Source of the DNA: Paenibacillus sp. JNUCC-31
GTDB taxonomy: Bacteria; Bacillota; Bacilli; Paenibacillales; Paenibacillaceae
Reading direction: 5' to 3'
Length of the DNA: 64,000 nt
Assembly: GCF_014844075.1 (NCBI RefSeq)
Contig: NZ_CP062165.1
Location: forward strand, 4,898,001-4,962,000
Positions 36,038 through 44,631 of this stretch are shown one piece after another. The notes below the pieces were generated by a model that saw only the letters and a list, made by a program, of their open reading frames with translations, did not search any database and had not been told where the DNA came from. Both the position numbers and the translations under genes were made by a program. Every line of letters starts with the position of its first letter. Position 1 is the stretch's first letter.

Positions 36038-37726
36038 CTATTCATTCCAGAGTTTGATGCGATCCTGGACGTATTTGGTGAATCCCTGTTCCATTTTTTC
36101 GACACCTGCATCAATGAGCTTCTGCTGATAGTCATAACAGATGGCATCGAATTCTTCCGGTTTGGACATGACAGCCAGTGGAATCTGCTTCCATGTAATG
36201 TCCTTCACCTTGTTGGCTATGATGTTGATCTCATCATCACTTGGCACGGAGATGTTCCATACCGCTCCCCATGGTTTTACCGGGAAGTCCTTCTCATTCG
36301 GAAACAGATCCATCCAGGTCGTTGCATCATAAGCTTTAAGGGTTTCTTTCTCTGCATCCGTGTAATTCTCAATGATCTGCTCCGGGAAGTTCTTAGTAAA
36401 GTAATTACCAGTGGAGTCTTTGACGCCATCCCCATAATGACCACCGATATTGGTGTAAAGGCCTACGCCGGATTCTTTGGTAAAAGCGATATTGTCATTG
36501 ATAATACGCTGCTGCACATCCGCAGGCACAACCCGTTTGCCATCCTCCATGGTATATTGCTTGCCTTCAACGCCCCAGTAGTTGAGAATCTGTCCTTCTT
36601 CGGAAGCGAGGAAATCCAGAAATTTAATGGCTCGAACCGGATCCTTAGCGCTTTCAGTTATTCCAACTCCCCAGCCGGCCATGAAACCTGTGGGCTGGTA
36701 GCGATTATCCTTGTACTGATCAGACAGCATGACAGAATAATGACCATAGGTCTGATCATTTTTTCCTGCTGACTTCAACGCTTTTTCTCCATCGGAGTAA
36801 CCCCAGTCAGCATCAATCAGACCAATTACGCGACCTGAAGCAACTTTGGCGAGATATTGGTCGTTTTTCTGAACAAAAGATTCCTGATCAAGCAACCCGG
36901 TATTATACATATGGTTAAGCCACTGAAAATACTCTTTCTCGCCTTCCGTGCGGAAATGATAGGTAGCTTCATGCGTATCCGGATCAATGTAGTATTCACC
37001 ATCGCCTGATTTGCCCGTGGTCTCGGCAGCAGGGTTTGTCACGGTAATTTGGATATGCCAATCATCTGCATTCAGTGACAAGCCGATATTTTTGTTGCCA
37101 TTTTCATCGGTAGGGTGCTTCTCCAGGTATGATCGAATGACATTTTCATAATCTTGCAGTGTCTTGATCTGAGGGTACCCCGCCTCCTTCACAGCCCGAT
37201 GCTGCAGTTCGAAACCTGCGCCTGCCACGAAGTTGACTCCATCGATAGCTGAGTAGGTAGGAATGACATAGATGGACGGGTCATCGTTGCTGTAGCGCAA
37301 ACGCTTGATTTGGTCACCGAACAGTTTCTTGATATTTGGGGCATGTTGTTCGATTAGATCGGTAAGATCCAGCATGGCACCTGCATCAACCAATTTGTCC
37401 AAGTCCCCTTTGGGACTGATCAGATCGGGGTAATCGCCGCTTGCAGCGATCAGTGCCAGTCGCTGCGCGGGGTCTGACACGGCGAATTCGGCATCAAGCG
37501 TAATACCTGTCTTTTTGGTAATTTCCTTACCGACATCATCCTGCATCTTATTCCAGTTCGCGTTGGAATCTGCTCCGAAGAAAGTCAACGTCATCGGTGA
37601 AGTATCACTGGCATTTCCTTCATTGCCTTCCACGCCTTCATTACCACTACTGCATCCCGCCAACAAGCTTAAGGAGAGTGTAAGTGCGACAGAGCATTTT
37701 GCGATCTTTCTCATCGAATGAACCAT
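36038..37726 (-). CDS. Extracellular solute-binding lipoprotein without adjacent permeases
   Basis: 562 residues. Lipobox SLLAGCSS with Cys near 25, an acidic tether, then a family 1 binding fold of the LplA-like branch. It should capture an oligosaccharide at the outer membrane face. No permease genes lie in this operon: the next gene is GH43, followed by a membrane AraC sensor. It may therefore feed permeases encoded elsewhere, possibly those at 21799-23695, or act as sensor partner of the AraC protein. AGGGGGTTAAT precedes the ATG. A cre-like site (37757-37770) lies 30 bp upstream. Confidence 0.92.
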   Translation of the reverse strand: MVHSMRKIAKCSVALTLSLSLLAGCSSGNEGVEGNEGNASDTSPMTLTFFGADSNANWNKMQDDVGKEITKKTGITLDAEFAVSDPAQRLALIAASGDYPDLISPKGDLDKLVDAGAMLDLTDLIEQHAPNIKKLFGDQIKRLRYSNDDPSIYVIPTYSAIDGVNFVAGAGFELQHRAVKEAGYPQIKTLQDYENVIRSYLEKHPTDENGNKNIGLSLNADDWHIQITVTNPAAETTGKSGDGEYYIDPDTHEATYHFRTEGEKEYFQWLNHMYNTGLLDQESFVQKNDQYLAKVASGRVIGLIDADWGYSDGEKALKSAGKNDQTYGHYSVMLSDQYKDNRYQPTGFMAGWGVGITESAKDPVRAIKFLDFLASEEGQILNYWGVEGKQYTMEDGKRVVPADVQQRIINDNIAFTKESGVGLYTNIGGHYGDGVKDSTGNYFTKNFPEQIIENYTDAEKETLKAYDATTWMDLFPNEKDFPVKPWGAVWNISVPSDDEINIIANKVKDITWKQIPLAVMSKPEEFDAICYDYQQKLIDAGVEKMEQGFTKYVQDRIKLWNE

Positions 37727-37756
37727 ATTAACCCCCTGATGTTTTCTATTATTTTT

Positions 37757-37770
37757 TGAATACGGTTACA
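37757..37770. promoter_or_regulatory. cre-like site before the orphan binding protein
   Basis: TGAATACGGTTACA, 13 of 14 to the cre consensus (mismatch at position 5). Exactly the same 14-mer occurs before the binding-protein gene at 44632. The position between divergent genes suits catabolite repression of the minus-strand operon. Confidence 0.6.
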
Positions 37771-37911
37771 ATATTGCCCTTAATCTGTGCTTTATTTTAA
37801 TCACTACACGAGGAATTATATCGATCCAACCGTCGGCAAACCTTGATTTTTCGGACCTGGAGTAGCATGATATAGACATTCAGCCCAACAATGTTCGCGG
37901 AGGGGGATCTT

Positions 37912-38775
37912 TTGAGTAATGCATATTTGAGGTGGTTTACTTCAGACCACGAATTTCCATTTTTTATTCAATATGGCGGACACGACGAAGACATGGAACT
38001 TCATAGGCATGTTGATTTTTCTGAACTCGTGATCGTACTGAATGGGAATGCCACGCATATCGTCAACACTGAGGAATCATTTATCAAGAAGGGAAATGTA
38101 TTCGTGATCAATGGGGACACTCCGCATGCCTACAGGGCCCCTCATGATTTTCAGATATGCAACATTATGTTCAGACCCGAAATGCTCGCTTCCGCCGGAC
38201 CGGATCTGAGGAAATCCAAAGGATTTCAGGCTTTGTTTGTATTGGAGCCGTTTTATCGCAATATTCACTCCTATCCGAGTAAAATGTCCTTGCCTATTTC
38301 CAATCTGGAGTATGTGGAATCACTGATTTCTGTCATGATTGGGGAGTACGGAGGCAAGCAGCAAGGATATCAGACGATGCTGGTCTCCCGTTTTACGGAG
38401 ATGGTTGTTTATCTGTCGAGGCACTATGATACACAGGATAAGGGGGTAGAGGGTACTAATCTGTTCCATCTGGCCAATGCCATTTCCTATATCGAGGATC
38501 ATTATCTCGAACCCCTGTCCTTGGAGGAGATTGCAGGGAAGTCGAATGTTTCGGTAAGGCACCTGAACCGGATTTTTCGATCCTATTATCAGATGACTCC
38601 GATCTCCTATTTACAGAAGCTGCGTCTGGAAAAGGCATGTTATCTGTTAAAACACGGAAACCTGTCCATTACGGAAATTTCTTATGAATGCGGGTTTAAC
38701 GACAGCAATTATTTTACCCGCCAGTTCACAAAGGTATATTGTATGTCCCCCAAGATGTATAGACAAACTCTATAA
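37912..38775 (+). CDS. AraC-family regulator with cupin sensor
   Basis: 287 residues. The N-terminal cupin-like AraC-binding domain (about 10-140) has HDEDMELHRHVDFSELVIV and GDTPHAYRAPHDFQICNIMF, and the C-terminal double HTH has LSLEEIAGKSNVSVRHLNRIF and ITEISYECGFNDSNYFTRQFTKVY. TTG 37912 is chosen, being 8 bases from GGAGG at 37899-37903; an upstream in-frame ATG at 37891 lacks a site. It is divergent from the binding-protein/GH43 operon, with the cre-like site between, and is the likely local activator. No membrane segment. Confidence 0.9.
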   Translation: MSNAYLRWFTSDHEFPFFIQYGGHDEDMELHRHVDFSELVIVLNGNATHIVNTEESFIKKGNVFVINGDTPHAYRAPHDFQICNIMFRPEMLASAGPDLRKSKGFQALFVLEPFYRNIHSYPSKMSLPISNLEYVESLISVMIGEYGGKQQGYQTMLVSRFTEMVVYLSRHYDTQDKGVEGTNLFHLANAISYIEDHYLEPLSLEEIAGKSNVSVRHLNRIFRSYYQMTPISYLQKLRLEKACYLLKHGNLSITEISYECGFNDSNYFTRQFTKVYCMSPKMYRQTL

Positions 38776-38839
38776 CATTCCACTATGGTACGATAGGGTA
38801 TCTGCCACGGAGTCTGTATAACGATAATGAGGCCGATTA

Positions 38840-38877
38840 CAAAAAAAACAGGATCTCCTAATTGGGAGGTCCTGTCC
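38840..38877 (-). terminator. Terminator after the YdeI gene
   Basis: ACAGGATCTCC (38848-38858) pairs with GGAGGTCCTGT (38865-38875), one wobble. Eight A precede it on the plus strand, which is a T-run for minus-strand transcription. Also near the end of the convergent AraC gene. Confidence 0.85.
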
Positions 38878-38937
38878 TGCGTTGCAATGACAAACTTTAT
38901 CCTGTAATTCGATTCAATTCAATGATTTTAATGCCGT

Positions 38938-39525
38938 TCAGTAATCCAAAAGACGTCCGTAGTCATGCCATTGACCGTACATTTTGTTTTCTTTCGTGTG
39001 TGTTATGAATTTATCCAGTCTACTTTTGAATAGTTCAGGCTGATTTCTAACGCTTTGGATCGTGTCGATCCGAATTTTTTGATAGAGAGCTGGAAATGCC
39101 AAGAAATTCGCATAAACCTGCTTTTCCTCTTTTAGTCTTTTCTCGATAACAAAATCCATTTTAAAAGCATCGTGATCCATCTCAGGAAGTACGTTTCTTC
39201 CTTCGCCGCTCATTAATCCTAACTTTTCAAGACGGCGGACACGTTCTTTATTCAATTCAGTCCATGAACTTCGTTTGCTTCGGGGAGACAATCTCTGCGC
39301 AAGCTGATTTTCGGATATTTTCTTTTTGATCCCATCGATCCAGCCAAAGCAAAGTGATTCTTCGACTGCGTCCAAATATAACAGCGTGTTTTTGGTTGGT
39401 TTCATGCTGACAACTACCCAGCAGGACTTCTGAGTCTTTCCATGCTCCTGCAACCAAATTCTCAAATCTTCTCTTGAATTGGCGGTAATTAAATGTTCGT
39501 TTTTCATTGTTAAAATATCGTCCAT
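38938..39525 (-). CDS. YdeI/OmpD-associated family protein
   Basis: 195 residues. Recognised by the family pattern WLQEHGKTQKSCWVVV, YLDAVEESLCFGWIDGIKKK and the RLSPRSKRSSWTELNKERV block, followed by a helical C-terminus. Members are small cytoplasmic proteins; some give protection against peptides, but biochemical function is not established. It starts 5 bp after the DinB stop, so both are one operon. The ribosome site is weak, and ATG 39507 is an alternative start. Confidence 0.85.
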   Translation of the reverse strand: MDDILTMKNEHLITANSREDLRIWLQEHGKTQKSCWVVVSMKPTKNTLLYLDAVEESLCFGWIDGIKKKISENQLAQRLSPRSKRSSWTELNKERVRRLEKLGLMSGEGRNVLPEMDHDAFKMDFVIEKRLKEEKQVYANFLAFPALYQKIRIDTIQSVRNQPELFKSRLDKFITHTKENKMYGQWHDYGRLLDY

Positions 39526-39530
39526 CTTCG

Positions 39531-40040
39531 CTATACTTTAGCGGGTTCCTGATACCAGAAAAGGGCATAGTCGTTCATGACGGATGCGTGGCCTAATTGA
39601 CGCAGCATGGTCGATATATTGCCTCTGTGATAGGTCCCGTGATTCACTACTTGCAGCACAATTTCCGAAAGGCGCGTTTGCCGGATACCGGCATATGGAT
39701 TGTCAAGCAGGATCGTTTGCCCGAGATCATCTTGGCTTTGGAACCATTTATTGTATTGATCCGATAACTGGGCAAACAGATGGATGTATTCATCTACTGA
39801 ATCCAGGATGTTTTCATTTAACGGCATACATGTTTGCAGGGCTTCTCGCATATCTACCCCGGTCAAAACCAGATACCATGTCTTATCAACCACATAGATA
39901 TGGTTAAGAGCATGTGCAAGGGTCGGGAACGAGCTGTTTACTTCCTGATTCAGAACAGAAGGCGGGAGTTCCTTGATTCTTCCCAAGATCGTTTGGTTGG
40001 CCCATGTGTGGTAGTTATACATTTGTTCTGGCTGGTTCAT
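39531..40040 (-). CDS. DinB-family protein
   Basis: 169 residues forming the four-helix DinB/YfiT metal-binding fold. Expected His ligands are visible in TLAHALNHIYVVDKTWY near 41-57 and NHGTYHRGNI near 133-142. Members are often induced by stress; many are thiol transferases using bacillithiol, which Firmicutes make. AAAGGAGACGATACAA precedes the ATG. First gene of an operon with the YdeI gene. Confidence 0.9.
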   Translation of the reverse strand: MNQPEQMYNYHTWANQTILGRIKELPPSVLNQEVNSSFPTLAHALNHIYVVDKTWYLVLTGVDMREALQTCMPLNENILDSVDEYIHLFAQLSDQYNKWFQSQDDLGQTILLDNPYAGIRQTRLSEIVLQVVNHGTYHRGNISTMLRQLGHASVMNDYALFWYQEPAKV

Positions 40041-40094
40041 TTGTATCGTCTCCTTTGAATTGGTTATGGATTGGACTGTTTATAAAATGATTAT

Positions 40095-40129
40095 AAAAAA
40101 AGAAGTATGACAACAGACTGTCATACTTC
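40095..40129 (-). terminator. Terminator overlapping the WYL regulator stop
   Basis: Perfect stem GAAGTATGACA (40102-40112) with TGTCATACTTC (40119-40129), A-run on the plus strand left side. The stop codon at 40121-40123 lies inside the stem. Confidence 0.88.
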
Positions 40130-41038
40130 CTCATAAAGTTGGAGTGCATTTCGAAGTTGTTTTTGTATGATTTCTCTCAGTTCAAGAGGCTCAAGAACTT
40201 CAACCCCACTACCCAAACTCAGCAGAAAAGAGCAAAGCCATCTCGCTTCCAGCGGTTGATCAACCGGGATGCGCATCGTCATACTTCCATCGTCATGAAA
40301 TTGTTTATCCGCTTGGTGAAAATGATCCAACGCCTCTGCTAATGCATCCGTGCTCACCCGAAATACTACATCACGAACTTCACCTTTCCATTCTCTGTTA
40401 GACAAAGTCGCCTCTTTCGGCACATCGAGATGCGGCTGGAAGGAGCCCTCTGTCAGGGACAGGTGGATCATTCGTGATAGACGAAACTCCCGATAATCCT
40501 GTCGTGATCGGCAAAATCCATAAACATACCAATTTCGATATTTAAAATGAAGTCTCACCGGTTCCATAAAACGGGTTGTATATTCATTTTTTGTATTAAT
40601 GTAATCAAAAGAGATGACTTTACATTCGGTAATGGCAGTGCGTAAATCACGAAGTGCATCCGGAGTCGTTCGATGAGTTTCCAGGTCCACTTCCAGACTT
40701 GACGTTTGCTGCTGCGTTCCAACCGTTCTCAGTCGTTCAATCGTTCCTTGCGCACGCGCGTCTTCAAACACGGTGGAGAGACTGCTAAGCACGGTGATCA
40801 GGGAATTGACATCGTACGAACCGAGCAAGCTTTTTTCCATCTTGTATCCATCCATCATGCCATATCCGCCCTTATGCCCTTGAAACGAGATGACCGGGAA
40901 TCCAGCAGCACAGATGGCATCGATATCCCGATAGATGGTTCTTTGAGACACTTGAAACTCTTCAGCCAGCCTGGAGGCAGACAACACTTCATGATTCAGC
41001 AGCTTGTAGATGATTGAGATCAATCTCTCCAACTTCAT
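40121..41038 (-). CDS. YafY-type HTH-WYL transcriptional regulator
   Basis: 305 residues. N-terminal HTH_11 (LAEEFQVSQRTIYRDIDAIC near 21-40) followed by a WYL domain at about 140-220 (ISFDYINTKNEYTTRFMEPVRLHFKYRNWYVYGFCR) and the C-terminal WCX extension. WYL domains bind nucleic acid or nucleotides and often control DNA-damage or defence genes. It stands alone, upstream of the DinB-YdeI pair and in the same direction but separated by a terminator. Target genes unknown. Confidence 0.9.
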   Translation of the reverse strand: MKLERLISIIYKLLNHEVLSASRLAEEFQVSQRTIYRDIDAICAAGFPVISFQGHKGGYGMMDGYKMEKSLLGSYDVNSLITVLSSLSTVFEDARAQGTIERLRTVGTQQQTSSLEVDLETHRTTPDALRDLRTAITECKVISFDYINTKNEYTTRFMEPVRLHFKYRNWYVYGFCRSRQDYREFRLSRMIHLSLTEGSFQPHLDVPKEATLSNREWKGEVRDVVFRVSTDALAEALDHFHQADKQFHDDGSMTMRIPVDQPLEARWLCSFLLSLGSGVEVLEPLELREIIQKQLRNALQLYEEV

Positions 41039-41178
41039 ATATAATCCCCACCTGTTATTCCAATTCGTAACACTGGTGATTATTATTACAGATTGTCAAT
41101 AAAATTCAAATAGTATTTCCATCGGGATATAGTATACAACATTCGGGATTATTTAATAAAAGGTATGAAACCTTTGAT

Positions 41179-41216
41179 AATATTCCTTTACAGGAATATT
41201 CATTGTGGGGTATACT
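41179..41216 (+). promoter_or_regulatory. Promoter with perfect inverted-repeat operator for the ArsR gene
   Basis: AATATTCCT (41179-41187) and AGGAATATT (41192-41200) form a perfect 9-bp inverted repeat with a 4-bp spacer, overlapping the -35 TTTACA (41187-41192). TATACT (41211-41216) follows after 18 bp. This is the expected layout for an autorepressing ArsR-family dimer. Confidence 0.7.
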
Positions 41217-41295
41217 TTAAATATCAGGAAGAAGACATTTAAGGTGAAGGAGATGAGATTTACCTAACACACTATAACTGAATGAGGTGAACAGC

Positions 41296-41643
41296 ATGTC
41301 AGGACAAAATCCGGGTATGGATATGGCCTTGCTGGGCGCTTTGGCTGAACCGAATCGTATGAATATCGTCGAATTATTACGTGATGGTCCTCTTACTGTG
41401 GGGGAAATTGCTGAACAGTTGGGATTACGTCAACCTCAAGCTTCGAAGCATTTGAAAGTGCTTAGTGATCATGGCATTTTGGACGTAAGGGCCGAGGCTA
41501 ACCGCAGGATTTACAAGCTCCGTCCAGAACCTTTTCAAACGTTGGATGAGTGGGTGCAGTCGTTTCAGAACATCATGGAAGAACGTTTTGACAATCTGGA
41601 TCATTATTTGCGTGAACTGCAAAGTAAGAAAGACAAACCATAG
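41296..41643 (+). CDS. ArsR-family transcriptional repressor
   Basis: 115 residues. Winged HTH: LLGALAEPNRMNIVELLRDG, VGEIAEQLGLRQPQASKHLKVL, then a beta-wing NRRIYKLRPEPF. No Cys metal-binding motif in the recognition helix, so probably not a metal sensor. The C-terminal helix (LDEWVQSFQNIMEERFDNLDHYL) is typical of ArsR proteins paired with SRPBCC proteins. ATG 41296 has GAGGTGA upstream. The SRPBCC gene follows 30 bp later. Confidence 0.92.
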   Translation: MSGQNPGMDMALLGALAEPNRMNIVELLRDGPLTVGEIAEQLGLRQPQASKHLKVLSDHGILDVRAEANRRIYKLRPEPFQTLDEWVQSFQNIMEERFDNLDHYLRELQSKKDKP

Positions 41644-41673
41644 GTATTCGCTAACTCATAAGGAGGAATGACA

Positions 41674-42189
41674 ATGTTAAACAACGGAATGGCGTCGAGT
41701 GTGGAAAATGAAAAGGTACTTGTACTTGAGCGTGTATTTGACGCACCTCGTGAGCTTGTGTTCAGCATGTTCAAGGAAGCGGAACATCTTCAGCGCTGGT
41801 GGGGACCGAGAGGTTGGGCCATTCCCGTCTGTAATGTGGATTTTCGACCAGGTGGTGTTTGGCATTACTGCATGAAATGTGAGGATAAGAACCAGGGAGA
41901 TTTTTACGGTATGGAATCTTGGGGAAAAGGTGTGTATAAGGAAATTGTTGAACCGGAACGGATTGTTTATACCGATTATTTCTCGGACGCCGAAGGCAAC
42001 ACAGATGAGAACCTGCCGACAACCGAAGTAACCATGCTATTCATTGATCTTGGGGGCAAGACAAAGATCGTTAATCGATCGGAGTATGTATCCGCAGAGG
42101 CATTGCAAACCGTCATGGATATGGGGATGTTGCAGGGAATTACGGAAACCTGGGACCGTCTGGCGGAACGTCTGAACGAAGTGAAGTAA
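41674..42189 (+). CDS. SRPBCC/AHSA1-family protein
   Basis: 171 residues of the START-like SRPBCC fold, AHSA1 branch: LERVFDAPRELVFSMFKEAEHLQRWWGPRGW at the start, a central FRPGGVWHYCMKCEDK, IVYTDYFSDAEGN, and a C-terminal long helix. These proteins bind hydrophobic ligands in a deep cavity; the ligand is unknown here. ATG 41674 is 8 bases from AAGGAGG; ATG 41668 is too close. It is in an operon with the ArsR repressor, a common pairing in Firmicutes. Confidence 0.9.
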   Translation: MLNNGMASSVENEKVLVLERVFDAPRELVFSMFKEAEHLQRWWGPRGWAIPVCNVDFRPGGVWHYCMKCEDKNQGDFYGMESWGKGVYKEIVEPERIVYTDYFSDAEGNTDENLPTTEVTMLFIDLGGKTKIVNRSEYVSAEALQTVMDMGMLQGITETWDRLAERLNEVK

Positions 42190-42199
42190 CAGAAAATGA

Positions 42200-42234
42200 A
42201 AACAGCCGTCCGTTTTTAACTGGGCGGCTGTTTG
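42200..42234. terminator. Bidirectional terminator
   Basis: AAACAGCCGTCC (42200-42211) pairs with GGGCGGCTGTTT (42222-42233), one wobble, between the convergent SRPBCC and regulator genes. Confidence 0.85.
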
Positions 42235-42268
42235 TTCATTATTGAGGTGTAACACGCTTTATTCGCAA

Positions 42269-43186
42269 CTATTCTTCTTGCACATTATAAAGTACACGGG
42301 CAAGCAGATTCTGTCCATAATTACCGAAATTTTTGCCGAAGATCGTTAATCCCCGTTTATTCAAAGGTCCGTCGGTAACGGCGATCCGAAAATGGATATC
42401 GCTCTTGTAATCCAGGCCGATCTCGTTCAGGGTAACATCCGAGATACGGCATCCATCAATATAACTGCCCTCCTGGGTAATGCGGATCAGCTTCAGCATT
42501 CCATATTGGTTCAGATGGGGTGGCCACCAGTCCGGGTTGAACGTACCTCGCGTATTGCCAAAATCGCCTGGGCTCGTCCAGCAGCCAATCTCAATGCCGT
42601 TGACGTAGAAATAGATATCCGAAGGGTAGTTGTCGCAGAAACCAGGTGCTTCCGAACCCAATTCCATGGACAACTGGATTTCGCTGAACGTCTGATTAGG
42701 CTTGAGGTAGTTGGGGATGCGATATTCCAGATAACCTTCAGCCAGCCAAATCATCTCCGCATCAATACGGAGCGGATCGGCAAAATAGCGAGGATCATCG
42801 AACTCGCCGACGATGCTGTCCCGGGTAGCAAGACCACATGTAGGGGCTGCCTGATAATCACTGTAATGACCTACCTGAATTTCAACCTCGTATCGGTTAT
42901 AAATTTCCTGTGAACGCAGGTCCACCATTAGTTTTTCCTCATTGAGATAACAAATCTTCTGAATTCCGTGTTTGCCAACTGCAGTATTGATCTCGATCAA
43001 TCCGCTTTCTTCCAACTTTTTGATATGCATGGTGATCGCGCCGTTGCTAAGTCCGAGCTTGGTTGCTAGATCATTGAGATTAAGACTTTGATTCTTTGCC
43101 AGCAGCTCAATGATCTGAATCCGGATTTCCGAACTGAGCGCCTTGAAAATATTCACACCCGACATCAGATCTTTAATATAAATCAT
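42269..43186 (-). CDS. ArsR-type HTH regulator with conserved unknown C-terminal domain (paralogue 2)
   Basis: 305 residues, the same two-part plan as the protein at 10243-11151. The HTH is at about 8-68 (LSSEIRIQIIELLAK, DLATKLGLSNGAITMHIKKLEESGLI). The C-terminal region shares PTCGLAT, DDPRYF, EYRIPNYL, ELGSEAP, PSDIYFYVNG, WTSPGDFGN, NQYGMLKLIRIT and FGNYGQ. I know no named domain with these motifs. It is divergent from a secreted arabinanase heading an arabinan uptake operon. ATG 43186 is chosen with AAGGAA upstream; a GTG 57 bases earlier is less likely. Sugar sensing is inferred only from context. Confidence 0.86.
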   Translation of the reverse strand: MIYIKDLMSGVNIFKALSSEIRIQIIELLAKNQSLNLNDLATKLGLSNGAITMHIKKLEESGLIEINTAVGKHGIQKICYLNEEKLMVDLRSQEIYNRYEVEIQVGHYSDYQAAPTCGLATRDSIVGEFDDPRYFADPLRIDAEMIWLAEGYLEYRIPNYLKPNQTFSEIQLSMELGSEAPGFCDNYPSDIYFYVNGIEIGCWTSPGDFGNTRGTFNPDWWPPHLNQYGMLKLIRITQEGSYIDGCRISDVTLNEIGLDYKSDIHFRIAVTDGPLNKRGLTIFGKNFGNYGQNLLARVLYNVQEE

Positions 43187-43419
43187 AGGTGGAGTTCCTT
43201 TCCCCGTTCTGAACAAAGCCCTTCTGATTATGGGCTTTTGCACATTTATATGTTTTATTTTAAATAATTATAAATGATTACCCGATGGAAGGGAAGGGCG
43301 GAGAAAAGGAAGCCAAATCCCTTGTTTACTTAGCATAAATAAGAGTATTACTTATTAATTGTTAATTATTATCTTTAAAAAATAACTTGAATCATTTCAC
43401 ATATATTTGAAATATACCA
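43187..43419. other. Divergent control region of the arabinan operon
   Basis: AT-rich, no gene. It should hold the regulator promoter and operator sites. TTATAAATGATTA-like AT blocks occur, but no inverted repeat of convincing length was found. Confidence 0.4.
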
Positions 43420-43448
43420 TTGAATTGTGATGTAACCGCTTTTATAAT
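43420..43448 (+). promoter_or_regulatory. Sigma-A promoter with embedded cre site, arabinanase gene
   Basis: TTGAAT (43420-43425), 17-bp spacer, TATAAT (43443-43448). TGTAACCGCTTTTA (43431-43444) inside the spacer and touching the -10 matches cre in 13 of 14 positions. CcpA bound here would block RNA polymerase directly. Confidence 0.72.
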
Positions 43449-43521
43449 CCTAGTATACCTAAATTGATTTAATACTTCATGAACCAAATTAACTATTTGA
43501 TCAGGAGAGGTGGAATTCAGT

Positions 43522-44499
43522 TTGGAAAAGTTCAAAGGATTAAAAGGTTTGAGGAAAAAGCGTTGGGCATTACCGGCACTGCTGGTACTTGTTTTGCTAC
43601 TGGCAGGTCAGTCTCGGGCATTCGCGGCATTCTGGAATTTGACCGGAGATATTGCGGTCCATGATCCATCCATCATCAAAGAAGGAAACTCATGGTACAC
43701 CTTCTCGACAGGTCCTGGCATTCAGGTACTGAAATCGGATAACGGGTCATCCTGGTATCGTGTTCCGCAAATCTTTCTGAGCAAGCCTTCCTGGTGGGCT
43801 ACTGCCGTTCCGGGACAGAGCGGTTTGGACGTATGGGCACCGGACGTCGAACAGTATAACGGTAAAGTGTGGTTGTATTATTCCATTTCTACTTTCGGTT
43901 CCAACCGATCCGCTATTGGTCTTGCGTCTGCGAACAGCATCGGTGCGGGACAGTGGAAGGATGAAGGGCTGGTGCTTCAGTCTACATCTGCCAATAACTA
44001 CAATGCCATTGATCCGAATCTGGTCATCGATGCTTCAGGCAACCCGTGGCTTGCTTTCGGTTCTTTTTGGAGCGGCTTGAAGATTGTGAAACTCGATAAA
44101 ACCACGATGAAACCGACCGGAAGCATATCCTCCATTGCGGCGCGTCCGAATAATGGTGGGGCGATCGAAGCACCGAGTATTGTGTACCGGAATGGCTATT
44201 ATTACTTGTTTGCCTCGATTGATTCATGCTGTCAGGGCGTAAATAGCACCTACAAAATGGTCTATGGACGTTCAACGAGTATTACAGGTCCGTATGTGGA
44301 CAAAAACGGTGTGAGCATGTTGAATGGCGGAGGAACCCTGTTGGATTCAGGGAATGTCAAGTGGAAGGGACCCGGCGGACAGGATGTGTATAACGGTAAT
44401 GTGATTGCGCGTCACGCATACGATGCTGACGATAACGGCAATCCGAAATTGTTAATCAACGACTTGCTGTGGGATTCCAGCGGGTGGCCAACGTACTAG
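43522..44499 (+). CDS. Secreted GH43 endo-1,5-alpha-L-arabinanase
   Basis: 325 residues with a cleavable signal peptide (about 1-34, ending SRAFA). Single five-bladed propeller with Asp48 (VHDPSII), Asp164 (AIDPNL) and Glu216 (AIEAPSI) as base, modulator and acid, plus WAPDVEQYNGKVWLYYSIS and FGSNRSAIGLA, typical of the AbnA subfamily. It cuts the arabinan backbone outside the cell. TTG 43522 is chosen because AGGAGAGG lies 11 bases upstream; a GTG at 43510 overlaps that site. Divergent from the unknown-domain regulator and followed by a transporter for the products. Confidence 0.93.
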   Translation: MEKFKGLKGLRKKRWALPALLVLVLLLAGQSRAFAAFWNLTGDIAVHDPSIIKEGNSWYTFSTGPGIQVLKSDNGSSWYRVPQIFLSKPSWWATAVPGQSGLDVWAPDVEQYNGKVWLYYSISTFGSNRSAIGLASANSIGAGQWKDEGLVLQSTSANNYNAIDPNLVIDASGNPWLAFGSFWSGLKIVKLDKTTMKPTGSISSIAARPNNGGAIEAPSIVYRNGYYYLFASIDSCCQGVNSTYKMVYGRSTSITGPYVDKNGVSMLNGGGTLLDSGNVKWKGPGGQDVYNGNVIARHAYDADDNGNPKLLINDLLWDSSGWPTY

Positions 44500-44594
44500 T
44501 TTGTTTTATATAAATGTAAAATGTTTTAATAAAGTATTGACTAAAGTGATCTGGGTTTGATAAATTTAACAACAGAAATCTTATTTTACTGAAT

Positions 44595-44608
44595 TGAATA
44601 CGGTTACA
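44595..44608. promoter_or_regulatory. cre-like site before the arabino-oligosaccharide binding protein
   Basis: TGAATACGGTTACA, identical to the site at 37757-37770, 13 of 14 to the cre consensus, 24 bp before the start codon, so it could act as a roadblock. Confidence 0.6.
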
Positions 44609-44631
44609 AATCCAGATCAGGAGGGGTTCAG

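Noticed and set aside
35708..36772. 354-codon plus-strand frame over the GH43/binding-protein genes
   Set aside because: Antisense shadow of two well-supported minus-strand genes.
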